From positions 124,001-188,000 of the forward strand of contig KV918831.1 in assembly GCA_002049455.2 (NCBI GenBank): a stretch of DNA of 64,000 nt. The letters are read 5' to 3'. This stretch comes from Porphyra umbilicalis. Its lineage: Eukaryota; Rhodophyta; Bangiophyceae; Bangiales; Bangiaceae. Under the pieces are notes generated by a model. That model had not been told where the DNA came from and did no database searches. It was given only the letters and a program-made list of their open reading frames with translations. This document shows positions 50,711 through 63,098 of this stretch, piece after piece; the first letter of the stretch is position 1, and every line of letters starts with the position of its first letter. The position numbers and the translations under genes were made by a program.

Positions 50711-52292
50711 ATGAGCGACTTGGTCGCCAACCTGACCTGTCGTCATTCCGGTACACACGGTTGCCGACGAGACGTCATCCTCCGTTGTGCCGGTCACTTC
50801 CGGGGCATGAAGGGGGGACGACCACCTGCTGTGGCAGGCCTGAGTATGGACGAGAGGGCGGTCTGGGCCCGCACGTACAGCTCGGCGTACAAGCGGGCCT
50901 GGACCGCGGCTTCCAATGCCCGCAAGCTCACGCGCCGCCGGGAACTACGAGGTGAAGTCGTCGGCAGCTCTTCGGGTCTGCCTTTGATTCCGAAGGAAGT
51001 GGCCATGGCCGCGGCTCACGAAGAACTTTCCCGTTTTAGGGCGGCGCGTGACCCCTCCCCCTGCGCACCGACGGTGACTGCCACCACCCCTGCCGTCCCC
51101 CAACTTCCCCTTCCTTCCCCCCCGTATGTGGCACTTGTTGGTGTGACCGCTACACCTCTTCGGCCCCCGCCCGCGTCCCCATCTGCCTCCTCCCCCGACC
51201 CCCCCGATTCACGCTCGATTTTACCCCCATCGCCCCCCCTCTCGGACGGGGAGTCGCTCGACTTGGTGGATTTTGCATCGGTTTGCGGTGCGGGCGCCCC
51301 AACTTTACGACGCGCCCTCGCAGTTTGTGGGCCAGTGGCGTGCCCCCAAGCGGTTTTAGTGCGGTCTGTCGACGCGGCTCTGGCGGCCTCTCGTGGCGTC
51401 GACGCCATGCGCGCGGGGACCTGGGCACTGGGCGGACCCCTGGACATGGTGCACAAGGCTCTCATGAAGGGCGGCGCCGGCTTCTGGGTGTTTGGCGGGG
51501 GGTCGGTGTGGAGCGGGTGGCTATGGCGCTTGGGGAGGCAGCGGATATCGTGCGAGACCTGCTTGTCGTGATCTTCAACACGACGGTAGCGGCGGAGGCG
51601 ACGGCGCGCGGCGCCGACGGCGACTGCGGTCGCCGCCAACTTGGGCTGGGACGCGGGGGTGTCTGGCGCGGCTTGGACTTGTGCCCGGGTTGCGGGCTGG
51701 TCTGCAGGCCATGGACGGCATATGTTCGGTGCTGGCTCACATTTTTTCTGCACCCTACTTCTCGTACTCTCCTGTTTTACTTTTTCCGGAGCCAGGTGCC
51801 GCGCAGCAGCTCGCGCACACCGACGCCGCGCCCGTTTCGCTCGTCGGCGCGGGTGCTCCCCGGCTTCTGGGTGGCCTCTTGGCTATCCAGGAGGACACTC
51901 GGCTGCTTGCGTGGCCTGGGTTGCAGTTAACCACCGTGGAGAGTGAGGGGGAGACGTCGATGGGAGAGGACGCCGGGAGCGCGAGAGGGCGGGGACGGGA
52001 GGGGCGAAGCGGGGGGGAGAGCGCGGGGAAGGGTTGGGAGGACGCGGGGCAAGGGAAGAGCCCAGGTGGTAGCGCGTGTGGCTGATAACGAGGCGACGTG
52101 TGCTGCCACTGAGGAGGACTTTTTCGTGTTGCGGGTGCCGGTGGGGTGCCTTGCTGTTTTCAGGGGCGACGCAGTTCATGCTGGTGCTGGGAATCCCTCC
52201 CAGGCACCTCACTGGAGATGCATGTGTATCTGCTGTGTGAGGGTTTCTCCGAGCTTGAGTTGCTCAAGGACACCACCATTGTTGCCTGGTAA
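50711..52292 (+). pseudogene. 2OG-Fe(II) oxygenase-like gene in several frames
   Basis: A plus frame from MSDLVANLTC (50711) gives an Arg-rich N-terminus, a Pro-rich linker and an ordered block (LDLVDFASVCGAGAPTLRRA; LDMVHKALMKGGAGFWVFGG). Coding sense then changes frame near 51500. A later segment reads AAQQLAHTDAAPVSLVGAGA (HTD, His codon 51816) and another reads DFFVLRVPVGCLAVFRGDAVHAG (His codon 52177), ending with a CEGFSELELLKDTTIVAW-type tail in yet another frame at 52292. HxD…H is the iron-binding signature of the double-stranded beta-helix oxygenases, and GDAVHAG…N is typical of phytanoyl-CoA-hydroxylase-like members. An acceptor at 51798 (GGAGCCAG) and an intron near 51943-52060 are possible, but not all shifts can be explained by introns. 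Confidence 0.5.
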
Positions 52293-52379
52293 AGGTCAGG
52301 GAGCGGACGTCCTCTGTGTTCTTGTTCTCTACATGCTCCGCCCCACACACTCACCCATCTACCGCAGCTGCCATGCCCG

Positions 52380-55300
52380 CGTCGACCACCCAGCTGTCCA
52401 GGACGGCGGGGACAACGTCCAGCCCCCCAACCAGCAGCGGCCCCGCCCGGCGGGGGGGGGGCCGCCGGCCAGCTGAGCCGGCGGCGGCAGCGACGGGAGG
52501 GTGGGGCGTGGGCGGGTGGAACAGCTTCGGGGGGAGGGCACGCCGCGTTCGGCCGTTGGGGGCGACGGGGGGGGAGGTGACGCGACCGCCGCGGTAGCGG
52601 CGGCGAGCACCGCCGCGGACGCCGCGACGGCGACGGCGGAGGCTTCCTCGGCGGCGGCCGCGACGGCCGCCGCCGCCGCTGCTGCCGCTGCCGCCACCAG
52701 CGACACCGCCGACGCAGCCGACACCTCCTCCGCCGCCGCTTCCCACGCCGATGACGTGACTGCCGGCGGCAGGTGGGCGAGGTCCTGCCGGTCAGGCCGC
52801 CGGGCGTCGGGGGGCTGCCGGAGGCGCCACTGCAGGGGGGGGCACGACCGTCGCCATAGGCGCGCGGCTGACCTGCCAAAGACCGGTTTTGTGTTGGGAG
52901 AGGGAGGCGGAGGAGGGCCTCTCGGCAAGCGACGGGGGCGACCGGACGCTGCCGCCGTCGCCGCAGGGAGGCGGTGGGGGAGGCGGGTGGGGGGGGGGGA
53001 CAGCGAGCCAGGACTGGCCGGGGCGGGGCGGGGCAGACAGGATGCAGGCCAAGCCCCCCCCCCGCCGCCGCAGCCGCCTCCACCACCGCCCACGCCGGCC
53101 GCCCGTCCCCGCTCGCACCGCATTGGCGTTGGTGGCCACTGGCCGCCGCTAGCAATGCCGCCCCCCCCCCCCGCCATCGCTGTCGCGGCGGCGATCGTGC
53201 CGTTGGCCGCACGGCCGCCGCCCCTCTCCACACAAGCTTGACGACCACCGCCGACGCCACCGCAACCGCCACCGCCGCTGCCGCCACCACGGCCCCCGCC
53301 CGACGCTCGTCCCCAACTGTCCGGCATCGGCGGCGGTGGCCAGCGTGCCGCCGCCAGCACGGCCGTCCCCCCCCCCCGCCATCGCGGTTGCGGCGGCGAT
53401 CGTGCGGACGGCCGCATGGCCACCGAACCCCCGACACAAGCTCAGCGTCCGTCGCCGTCGCGACGACAACCTCCTCGGCGCGCCGCCCGTCCCCGCCCGC
53501 CCCGTGCTTGCGGCGGCGGCCACAGTCCGCCGGCGGCACGGCAACCCCCCGCCCCGCCGCATAGTGGCGGCGGCGGCCATTGTCCCAGCCCGCAGCGCGG
53601 CGACCGCGCACCCACCGCTGCATGGCGACCGCCGCTGCCGCCACTGCCGCCGCCACGCCGCCACTGCGCCGCCGTGGCCGTCACCGCCCCCGCCGGCCGC
53701 CCGCCCCTGCCCGCGCCGCGTTGTCGTCGGCAGCCGCCGTGCCGCCGGCAGCATGGCCGCCCCCCCCCCGCCGCCGTCGCGGTGGCGGCGGCATTGGCGT
53801 GCGGCCGAGGGCTGCCCCCCCCCCTGAAGCTCGGCAACCGCCGCCGCGCCACGACCACCGCCTGCGCCCGCCAGCTGCACCCGTCGCCCCGTGCTTGCGG
53901 CGGCTGCGACCGTCCTGCCGGCGGCACGGCAACCCTCGCCCAGCCGCCATCGCGCGGCGGCGACCATGTCCAGCCGCAGCGCGGCGACCGCGCCACCCAC
54001 CGCCTGCGCGGTGACCGCCGCTGCCGCCTGTGCCGCCGCCACTGCCGCCGCCGCGGCCACACCGCCCCGCCGGCCGCCCGTCCCCCGCTTGCGCCGCGTC
54101 AGCGTCGTCGGCCACCGTGCCGCCGGCAGCATGGCCGCCCCCCCCCGCCGCCGTCGCGGTGGCGGCGGCGATTGTGCGTTCGGCCGCACGGCCTGCCGCC
54201 CCCCCCTGAAAGCTCGGCAACCGCCGCCGTCGCAACCACCACGCTCCGCCCGTTAGCTGTCCCGCCCGCCCCTTGTAGGCCGCGGCGGCTACCGTCCAGC
54301 CGGCTGCGCGGCCACGCCCCCCACCGGCATTGCGGCGGCGGTGTCCATCGTAGGGTTGGAAGCGCAGCCACCGGCCGCTTCCCGCTAGCGCGGGGAGCCG
54401 CTGCCGCCACCAAGCCGCCGCCGCCAAAGCCGCCGCGGCCACACGCGCCACCGCCGCCGCGCCACCAATCCCGGCCAGCCGCGCGTCCCTCGCTCGCCAC
54501 GTCGGCGATGGTGACCCCACGTGCCGCCGCCGGCACGGCCGTCCCCCCCCCCCGCCTCTTGGCGGCGGCGATCTGCGGTCTGGCGCACAGCCGCGCCCGC
54601 CCGCGACGTCGGCGACCGCCGCGCCAGCACCACCAGCCTCCGCCCACCGGCCGTCCCCCGCCCGCCCTTTTATGGGCGCGGCGGCGACCGTCCCGCCGGG
54701 CGGTGCGGCCGCGCCCCCCCCGCCGCCATTGCGGCGGCGGTGGCTGTCGCAGGGTCGGGAGCGCAGCCACCGCGCCGCTCCCGAGAACGCGGCGACCGAC
54801 GCGTCACAGTCGCGGCTACGCTGCCACCGCTGCCGCGACATCACCGCCCAGCCGGCCGCCCGTCCCTCGCTCGCCCACGTCAGCGGCGGTGACCGCTGTG
54901 CCGCCGCCGGCAGGCGTCCCCCCCCCTCGCCATTGCGGGGCCGGCGGCAATCGTGCCGTCTGGCGCACATCCGCCGCCCGCCCGCGACGTGGGCGACCGC
55001 CGCCGAGCACCACCACGACCGCCCATCGGCCGTCCCTGCCCGCCCTTGTCGGGCGCGGCGGCGACCGTCCCGCCGGGCGGTGCGGCCGCGCCCCCCCGCG
55101 CAATTGCGGCGGCGGTGGCTGTCGCAGGATCGGGAGCGCAGCCACCGCGCCGCTCCCCGAGAACGCGGCGACCGCGCCGTCACAGTCGCCGCCTACGCTG
55201 CCACCGCTGCGCGCATCACCGCCCCAGCCGGCCGCCCGTCCCCCGCTGCCCCATCGGCGGCGGTGACCGCCGTGCCGCCGCCGGCAGGCCGCCCCCCCCG

Positions 55301-55780
55301 CCATCGCGGTTCGGCGGCGATCGTGCGGACGGCCGCACGGCCGCGCCCCCCCCGACACAAGCTCAGCGTCCGCGCCGTCGGACATCCACCTCTCCGCGCG
55401 CGCCCATCCCCCGCCCCTGCTTGCGGGGCGGCGACCGTCCTGCCGGCGGCACGGCAACCCCCCGCCCCGCCGCATCGCGGCGGCGGCGGCCATTGTCCAG
55501 TTCGCAGCGCGGCGACCGGCCACCCCGCCTCGCGGCGACCGCCGCTGCCGCCACTGCGCCGCCACCGCCGCCACTGCCGGCCGTGGCCGTCACCGCCCCG
55601 CCGGCCGCCGCCTCCCGCCCGGCGCGTCAGCGTCGTCGGCCACTGTGCCGCGCGCAGCATGGCCGCCCCCGCCGCCGCCGTCGCGGTGGCGGCGGCGATT
55701 GTGCGTTCGGCCGCACGGCCGCTGCCCCCCTGAAAGCTCGGCAAGCCGCGTCGCCACCACCACCGCCTCCGCCATTGGTC
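52380..55780. repeat. GC-rich degenerate satellite, unit about 190 bp
   Basis: A block with GTGCCGCCGGCAGCATGGCC or GTGCCGCCGCCGGCAC, a C-run, CGCCATCGCGG…GCGGCGGCGAT and a GTGCGGACGGCCGCACGG-like end recurs near 53155, 53343, 53540, 53745, 53935, 54125, 54535, 54725, 54910, 55095, 55275, 55460 and 55645. Spacing is mostly 180-200 bp. From 52380 to about 53100 the sequence is GC-rich but less regular. Long frames here on both strands are translations of the repeat. Confidence 0.8.
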
Positions 55781-55782
55781 GT

Positions 55783-55783
55783 N
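55783..55783. other. single ambiguous base (assembly join or gap)
   Basis: The only N in the window. It lies exactly between the satellite and the P4-ATPase exon, which begins mid-domain. Confidence 0.95.
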
Positions 55784-56216
55784 ACCTTTCCATCGGCTAA
55801 CCTGGGCGCTCCCTACGCCAACGGTCAAGGGGCGGTTTTACTTCATCGGGCTCGCCAACACCTTCACCATCATCCTCGTGACCTTCGCCAAGATGACGCT
55901 CATGTCGCACATCATCAATTGGTTCGTCATTTTTGGGCTGGTGTTTGGCATCTCCACGTTCTTCTGGCTCATGCCCCTCCTCACGTCCCCCATCGTTGGG
56001 GAGTACCCGCTCGAGGGGCTAGTGCTACAACTCTTCAGCTCCTCGGCGTACTGGTTGACGGCCGTCGTTGTCATTGCGGCGTGCTTCCTCCTCGACTTTT
56101 CGGTGCTTGTCATCCGGCAGCTGGTGTACCCGACGCTGGTGTCCAGGCTGCAGCAGCAAGAGAAGCGGGAGGAGCGGAAGAACGGCGGAACAAGACTGTG
56201 GCCACCATGCCCGTGA
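55784..56216 (+). CDS. P4-type phospholipid flippase, C-terminal fragment
   Basis: The frame reads FYFIGLANTFTIILVTFAKM, then further membrane helices (INWFVIFGLVFGISTFFWLM; QLFSSSAYWLTAVVVIAACF; a DFSVLVIRQLVYPTL segment) and a charged end, matching the last four membrane segments and cytosolic tail of P4-ATPases, which flip phospholipids across membranes. The first residues after the N (SANLGAPYANGQ) lie in a neighbouring frame. The shift falls in CAAGGGGCGG, so a one-base homopolymer error is likely. The rest of the gene (P domain with DKTGT, N domain, first six helices) is absent upstream of the N. This is the one clear cellular gene in the window. Confidence 0.8.
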
Positions 56217-56606
56217 CCGATCGGCGCTTACTGCTTTGAAGTTCTGGTAGGGGAACCAGAAACGCGTCACGTCGTGTGTCTGACGCACTGGGCCTTGCTT
56301 CATTATTTTGACTCTCTGCTCCCCTCCCTTTGTAGTGTAAAACCACAGATTATTAACATGCTTCTGCGGTGCCTTTCCGTGCAAAACCCAGCTGATTCAA
56401 ACCGAATTCGACATCAGTGATTTACAAACACAAAATCTCCGGCCAAAAAAGGTGACCAATATGAGGTGCGTCTGCAAATCCTGGAGAAGGATAAAAAGAA
56501 AGACTGCATTCACCAGGTTAATTCCCTAGCCTTAAATACAGAGTGCTCTCAAAGTGTAGTGATGCACACATATTCCCTGGCCTTTAGGTCAAGGGTATAG
56601 GGTTGT
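56217..56606. other. AT-richer 3' flank of the flippase fragment
   Basis: Lower GC than either neighbour. No gene, and no similarity to the flank of copy A. Copy B of the repeat unit starts at 56607. Confidence 0.5.
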
Positions 56607-56788
56607 GTATGGCGCGTCGCCAAAGAATGATCGCATCTGCGAAACGCTCACAGCAAGTCACAGCAAGTTACATTCAGGTTCGGGCGGGGCGCTGTAAAGT
56701 TTGTGCAGAAACTCTCTGCCACACGATCAAGAGCGGGAGAATCAGACAGGAAGATCGGACGCTGCTCACCAATCTTCTGTTAAAGCTG

Positions 56789-59339
56789 TCATACGTAGAT
56801 GCGTGTCAGCCACGCAGGACTCACGCTGTGAGATTGGCAGCAGACGCGGCCACGCTGGCGGCACATCCTGCCCAGCCGGCGGCGGCAGCGACGCGGCGCC
56901 GCGCAGCAAACTGCCGGCGGCGGCGAGCGCACGCGCCAGCCCGGCCGGGGTGGTCCGGGTGCGTCGCTTTGCGACACCCGGACCACCCCCTGCCGACGAA
57001 CTACGACGCGCGAGATTGGCGGCGGCAGCGCCGCCACCGCGCGCGGACGCCCTCGCGGTCGGCGGCGGCAGCGCCGCCGCAGCAGGCGTCGTGGCGCCCG
57101 CTGCCGCCGACACCGTGGCGGCGGCAGATGGCCTCGGGGCGGACCCGGTCGGGGCGGGGGGAGGGGCGACAGCCGCCGCCGGGGCGGGGCGGCGGCCGAT
57201 CCGCCTTGTCGGTCCGCCGCGGTGGCCGCGGCGAGCGGGTCGTCGACGTCCATACCGGAAGCCTCCTCGGCGGGCATGGCGGACGCCGACGACGCCCCAG
57301 AACGCCGACCATGCCTGCGGCGGACAGCCTTTTTGGCGGGGGGGGGGGCCGCCGGCTCGCCCGGGGGAGAGGGGACAGCCGTCCGCGGCGGCGGCGCAGC
57401 CGCGGGAGCGCCAGCGGTCGGGGGAGGCCTGGTGGCCGACGCCACGGTCGCCGTTGGCGACGCGGAGGCGGCGGGCAGCTCGCCGGCGGCGGGATTGGCG
57501 TCGGACGACAAGTCCATCGCCGAGCCCGCAGCCGACGCGACAAAGCCAGTGTCGGGCACCACGGTCGCAGTTCCAGGCCGAGGAAAGGGCGGGGGGATGG
57601 CGAGAGGCGTGGCGGGGAGTATTGTGTGACCGCCGCCTGCCGAATTTGCTGCGGCGGCGGCACATGCCGCCGTCACACCCGAAGAACCACCGGGGTTCGT
57701 CGCCGCAGACGCGACTGCCGCCGGCGACGCGCGTGTTGGCCAGCCCCTCCCCCGAGGCAGACATGTGGGGGGTTGCGTCCGCCACAGACGCGGCCGAGAC
57801 GCCGGGCGAGGCCGCCGACGTCGCGGCGGCGGCCGTCGAAATGAAAACGTCGGCCCCCCCCCATGGGGTCGACACGTGGCGGGGCGGGGCCGGGCGGCGG
57901 CGGGAGGCGCGGCGGTGAACTCCGCGGCTCCCCCGCCTGCAGCAATTGCGGCGGCGGCGGCGGTGGCCACCGCCAACTCGGCGGAATCGCCAGGGGTGGC
58001 CGCCGTCGTCGCGTCGGCCGCCGCCGACGCGAAAACGTCGGCCCCCACCGCCGCCGTGCCCCACACGTGGCGGGACGGGGGCTCGGCGGCAGCGGGATGC
58101 GCGGCGGCTGACGCCGCGGCGCCCCCACCCGCCAAAGTGTCGGCGGCGGCGGCGGTCGCTGCCGCCGACGCGGCGCCGGAACCGCCGCGGGCGGCCGCAG
58201 ACGACGCAGCGACCACCCCCCGGTACCAGCGTGCGCTCTAGGTCTCCCCTATAGTGGGATTCCAGCGACGCACGCAGGTACAGGGGCATGGTCGTCCGCG
58301 CCGCCAGGTCGGCGAATGCTCGGTCAGGCGTCGGCGACAGCGCGCGGCCGCTTCGGCAGCCGCGGCGTCGGCCACCAGCTGCGCCCGCCAGCGGGAGCCG
58401 AGAAAGCGGAGCCCCACGGGTCGGCCCCGCGCAGGAGGGTCAGGACGCGGGCGGTGGCGCCAGTGGCGACCGCCGCCGAAAAGCGGCCACAGAGATGGAC
58501 GCCAGGGTCCCCGCGGTAACCGACCCAAACAGGCGCACGTCCACGATTGCGTGGACTTGCGCACCGGTCAGGTCGGCCAGCAACGCGCCAGGCGCTGGGA
58601 GGGGGCGGCACGCGTCACCCCCGAGACGTATGCAGTCTCGAGGGCGACTAGCGCCCCCGCGCGCGGCCGCTCGCGCGTGAGCAGCGCGGCGGCACGCGCC
58701 ACCCGCTCCACCGGCGACAGCAGGGCGTGGTGCGCCGGGGCGGCGGCGACAAGGGGGAGCGGGCGACCACCAGCAGGGGGAACAGCCGGCGGTACACCAG
58801 CAGCACCGGCAGGTCCCCAGCGGCAGCCGCCCGCCCTCCCTAGGTCCGCTCCCACGGCGACGCCCACCGCGGACAACAAAGTCCATGCCCCCCAGCAAGG
58901 AAGCAGCAGCAGCAGGAGGGCGAACAGCCCCCGCCGACGCCAGGGCAGCACCAACACCCCCGCCGCACCAACACCGACAGCACCGCCGCCACTGAAACGC
59001 GCACCGACACCACGTGCACCCCCCGAGCACCCTCACGACAGCCGTCTTGTCCTTGACCTTGTGGTAGTCGTGGGTGAGCACGTCCTTGTCCTTGACCGCC
59101 GAGAGGGTGAGCACCGCCGCCGCCGCCGCCAGAAGAGCACGAACAGCAATAGACGTTGGGGCGGCGGCCGGCCGCCGATCGCCGCCCGCCCCAAAGGGAG
59201 AAACAGCCCCCTCCCCGCCGACACCGCCGAGTGGGGGGGAAGGGGCCGCCTCACCCGCCAGGTCGAAAACCCGGGGGGGGGCGGCCAACGGGCTACCAGG
59301 AATCGCAGCGGGCGCGGCGCCCCCGCCATATGAGGACAA
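56789..59339 (-). pseudogene. gene 1 of repeat unit, copy B, longer but frameshifted
   Basis: Begins MSSYGGGAAPAAIPGS at 59339 like copy A, but includes an extra hydrophobic segment (SIAVRALLAAAAAVLTLSAV) followed by KDKDVLTHDYHKVKDKTAVV. The coding sense then passes through at least two frames (ALLLLLLPCWGAWTLLSAVG; ARAAALLTRERPRAGALVAL; SVTAGTLASISVAAF). From 58216 an Ala/Pro-rich frame of 475 codons contains a block also found in copy A (KKAVRRRHGRRSGASSASAM). Copy A may therefore have lost internal exons by deletion. Function unknown. Confidence 0.4.
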
Positions 59340-59464
59340 AGACTGAGAGACAAATCGAAGACGAGAGATCCGCTGGATTTTCTATCGTACGCAATGTAGC
59401 ACCGTCATGCACAAGCAAACAGCGAAATAACAAGAAAGAATGCAAAAACACTAACGAAATCGTA

Positions 59465-60881
59465 TCAAAGAGCTGTGACCTCCCGACAGTAGCGGAAAAA
59501 AATGTCCAAGGACCGCTTGTGGCCAAACGTCCACTGCTTGGCACCTGCATGGTGCCCTCGAAAAGGCCGACTAGGTCACTGACCGGGGTGCCAGCGTCAA
59601 CACACCACAGGCCCAGAGATCCCCTCCTCCACGAGGACCTTCTTGACCAGCCCCAGGTAGACGGCGTCGTCCTTGATGGTGTACCGCTTCTTGAACAGGT
59701 CGAAGACACCCAAAGCGTCCAGCAAAGAAGCTACATTTGGCTCGCTTGGTCCAGCAGTAGACGGCGCCGTCATGGTGTCGAGGGTGTGCACAACGCCATT
59801 GGCCACCAGCCGACTGCTTGGGGTCGTCGCAGGCGCGCGAAGCCGCATGGGCGATGCTGCGAGCGACAGGGCCCGTGAGGTCGAACGGGCTGCCCCGTGC
59901 GCAGACAACACCGTCTGGATTTTCTTGAGCGGCGTGTCAACGCCCAGAAGAGCATCACGTCCCCGACGGCGCTCATTGTCGGGCAATGCCGGCAGGCCAC
60001 CAGCTTCGTCAGCCGCAGCCAAAATCTTGGCGCTTGAGGAAGAGAACCCCGCCCCGCGGTAAGCAAAAGCAGCTCGCAACTTGTCCTTGTTCTTGCATGC
60101 GTGGCGGCGGTGACCTTTCCTTGGCGGCTGGCAACTACCATGAGATTGTCCATGTCCGTGGCCGCGTAGCTGGGAGTTGAGGAGGCCTCCGCGGCCCTTG
60201 ATCCGCCATGGCGCCGTCGCGTCCCACGACTGAGGGATGTGCAGTGTGGAGCGCCTTGGTTGCCGCCTTCTCCTTGCGGTGGTCGTCGTCCTTCTCCGCG
60301 TAGCGCTTCTGTGCGGCCTCCTGCGCTTTCTTGACGTAGGCGTCCGTCATAGAAGGAGAAGGGCACACCATCACGGCGGCTGACATGACAAAGTTGCGCC
60401 TGTGGCGGAAGACAAGTTTTCCCTTCTCGGTGGCCTGGAAAAGAAAAGCCAAGCGAGACAATCAAAAATCCAGACGTGACACACACACACAGAGACCCAT
60501 TGAAGAAGAAGCACGGAGGCCCGTCACAGTCAGACAACGCTCCAGAAACACGCACAAGTCAACGTGTACCCCCACATGTCTAGGGCCTGGATCGAAACCG
60601 TCGTCGAAGCTTACCTTTTCGTACAGCGCCTCGTACTTGATCGTCATGGCCATGTGCCCGTCCTTACACAAAGTCACAGTGCATGACACGAGCACCTGCT
60701 TGAGTTGAACACGTCTTTGTTGTGGCGTGGAGGTAGCGGTAAACATGGGGCTCTGCTGACTGGAGCGACAGGGCACTCATAGTGACCATATCGCAATTGC
60801 GAGCATCGTGCTTGGCACCGCCATCCTGCGACTGGTGGCCGCAAAACTTGCACTTCGCAAGAGCCCCTGCCGCCCCGTCAT
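59465..60881 (-). pseudogene. gene 2 of repeat unit, copy B, frameshifted
   Basis: Same two-exon layout as copy A (start at 60881, intron ending before 60434, stop TGA at 59467-59465). Single-base indels break the frame: an extra base near 59602, a missing G near 60096 and a missing C near 60205, plus several in exon 1. All lie in short runs or simple contexts, so sequence error is a real alternative to decay. Confidence 0.7.
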
Positions 60882-61295
60882 AGCGCACAGGCGTGGACCG
60901 CCCAAGAAGGTCAATAGCCCCTATAGGCAGGCCACACGATGCCACATCAAGCACACACCGCCAACGCAACACACCACCACAGAGCACAGCGCCAGCAACC
61001 TTGCAACGGCTCAGAGCCAGCTGCCGGTCTCCCTCTGTGCTTTTAAGATGCAAAGACGCGAAGAACAGCGCGCAGACACCATGCGGCGAAAAAACGATGC
61101 CGAGAAAAAGCAGGAGCGGCCACAAAATGATCCCGAACGATTCGCCATTCCAAACTGCGTGCATCCCACGTCGCAGCGTAGCGCGCCTCCATCACCACTC
61201 CATGTCACTCTTGAAGGCTCTGGGTGCTCGTCTGCTCCCCTTATCGCGCTTTTCTGCAAGCAAACAGGACAAATGAGGGGGCCGCGACAGATGAT

Positions 61296-62038
61296 TGCTC
61301 TTGCTGAAATATTTTCACCTAGAGCCTGAAAACCTGCACCTGGGATGGCTAAAACTCGCATGCCGGGCAAAATGCGGCCGGCACTCCAATAAAATGGTCG
61401 CTCGTTTCATTCGTACCCTTTTCCTGAAAAGGTAGGCATGTGCTGACAACCTCTCTTGTGACGTGAGCGTAGAGCTGCCAGGCGGCCACAACGTGAACAG
61501 GAGAGTGGGCCAACAAAAAGATGCGTCGGCCCCTCGCCGGTCGGAGTCAGACGAGCGCCACGTACACATCACGGCGGGCCACCACTGGCCGACGCCCTGT
61601 GGAGCGATCGGTTTGAGGCCCGTGTCAACCACCCACACAAACCGTCTGATGGCACACAGCTCAGCCAAGATGCTAGAACAACTGTCTGTAAACGTGGTCC
61701 CTGTAAACTCGCGGCCGGACCGCCCCCCTCCCCGTCCCTTCAGGGCAGGAATTGTCAGGATATGCCAGACATGGACGCTGATGGTGTGGAAACCCGTCAT
61801 TTCTGCCACCGTGCCCGGTCCTGCTCACTGAAAGCGGTCTGCGCCCATCCTAGAAGCACCCACCGTCGTCGTGTGGCGTTCACCGTCTGCACACGGTTGA
61901 CCGTCGAGGCACCTTCGATCCCTCTTCGCTCACAGCTTTCATCCCCCCCGCGTACACTACTTCCTATGCATATCTGGACAGTTGCAATGCGCCGCACGCG
62001 TTCAAGCGTGCGACGGCGTGCGATAGACCGAGTGCCGG
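61296..62038 (+). repeat. inverted-repeat arm, left, copy B
   Basis: Counterpart of 45195-45940. Its inner end (CGATAGACCGAGTGCCGG) resembles the inner end of the right arm of copy A, as expected after inversion. Confidence 0.9.
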
Positions 62039-63098
62039 CTTGACTGGAACTCCCTGTTTGTGCACCTCGGCTTCTTGATTCTATGAGGCGTTCTTTGCCA
62101 CCGTCCAATAGGTTTTTTGCACGAGGCTCTTCCTTTTTCGTGCGGGTTGCCCTTTTGTACGGCTTGTGGTGCGGGGTTTCTGTAGTGGACCGTTCAGGGC
62201 TTCAAGACATTGTTTATTGTTCCAGTCAGTCGCTTCCACGGGCCCGCCGCTCTGTTTCGCGGGATGCTTGTAGTGAGAATGTGTGCGTCACACTGCCTTT
62301 AAGAAGCAACAGTTACGTTCACAATCAGGGTCTTCCATGTCACTTAAAGTCGATCGCAGAGGCTTGGTGCGTGCGTGCGAGGGTTCAGAGCCCTATTTTA
62401 CGCTTGCATTGTTGGGTCGCATGCTGTCTGTGGCGTATGTTGAACCAGGAGAGGTCCACAACCACTGTCTGTACGACGGAGGGGAGAAGACCAACACAGA
62501 CGAGATACGAGATGCCCCTGGACGTCACGAGTCTTGAACATTCCACCTGCTGGTCTAAGGCTGGCGCATGCTGCTTCTTCGACCCCAGCAGCAGCAGGCA
62601 CTTGAACTCACGGAGGCACCACAATCGTTCAGAACCGAACACTACTTATTTCGGTTGCGCCAGGCATGTTCGCCGACAAAGAGACAGGAGGACGACACAT
62701 CGCAATAAAATACAGCTGACTCGGTCACAAAGAACCCCAGCCGAACTGATCGTCGTCGTCGTCTCCACACTCAACATTCGGACAACCAACCAAGGAAGAG
62801 GAACACTTCGACCACTAGAAAATGATACTGCTTCAACACGGATCAAGCAGGAGGACGAATCTATCCGCACTGGCCCTCCATATTCCCGCAGGCAAGGTTC
62901 TCGGACGTGACCACAACCACAGCGACCGCCCCTCATCCTGCATCTAAAGACACAGCCAAACACGCATCACAAGTGGTCTTAGGTGAGTCCCAAAACGTCC
63001 CAGACACTAAAGGCGCCAACAGATCAACTGTGGCCACGCCCATGGCACCGCCACGTACAAAAAAAAGAAAACACAAGGCGCTCTAGTGTCGAATCGTA
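62039..63098 (-). other. 1,060-bp spacer between arms, orientation 2
   Basis: Reverse complement of 45941-47000: begins CTTGACTGGAACTCCC and ends TCTAGTGTCGAATCGTA. The plus frame 62083-62910 (275 codons) is longer here than in copy A but has no recognisable domain. Confidence 0.9.

Noticed and set aside
52160-55733. Frames of 350-620 codons on both strands
   Set aside because: Stop-poor GC satellite; amino acids are almost only Arg, Pro, Ala and Gly, and both strands are equally open.
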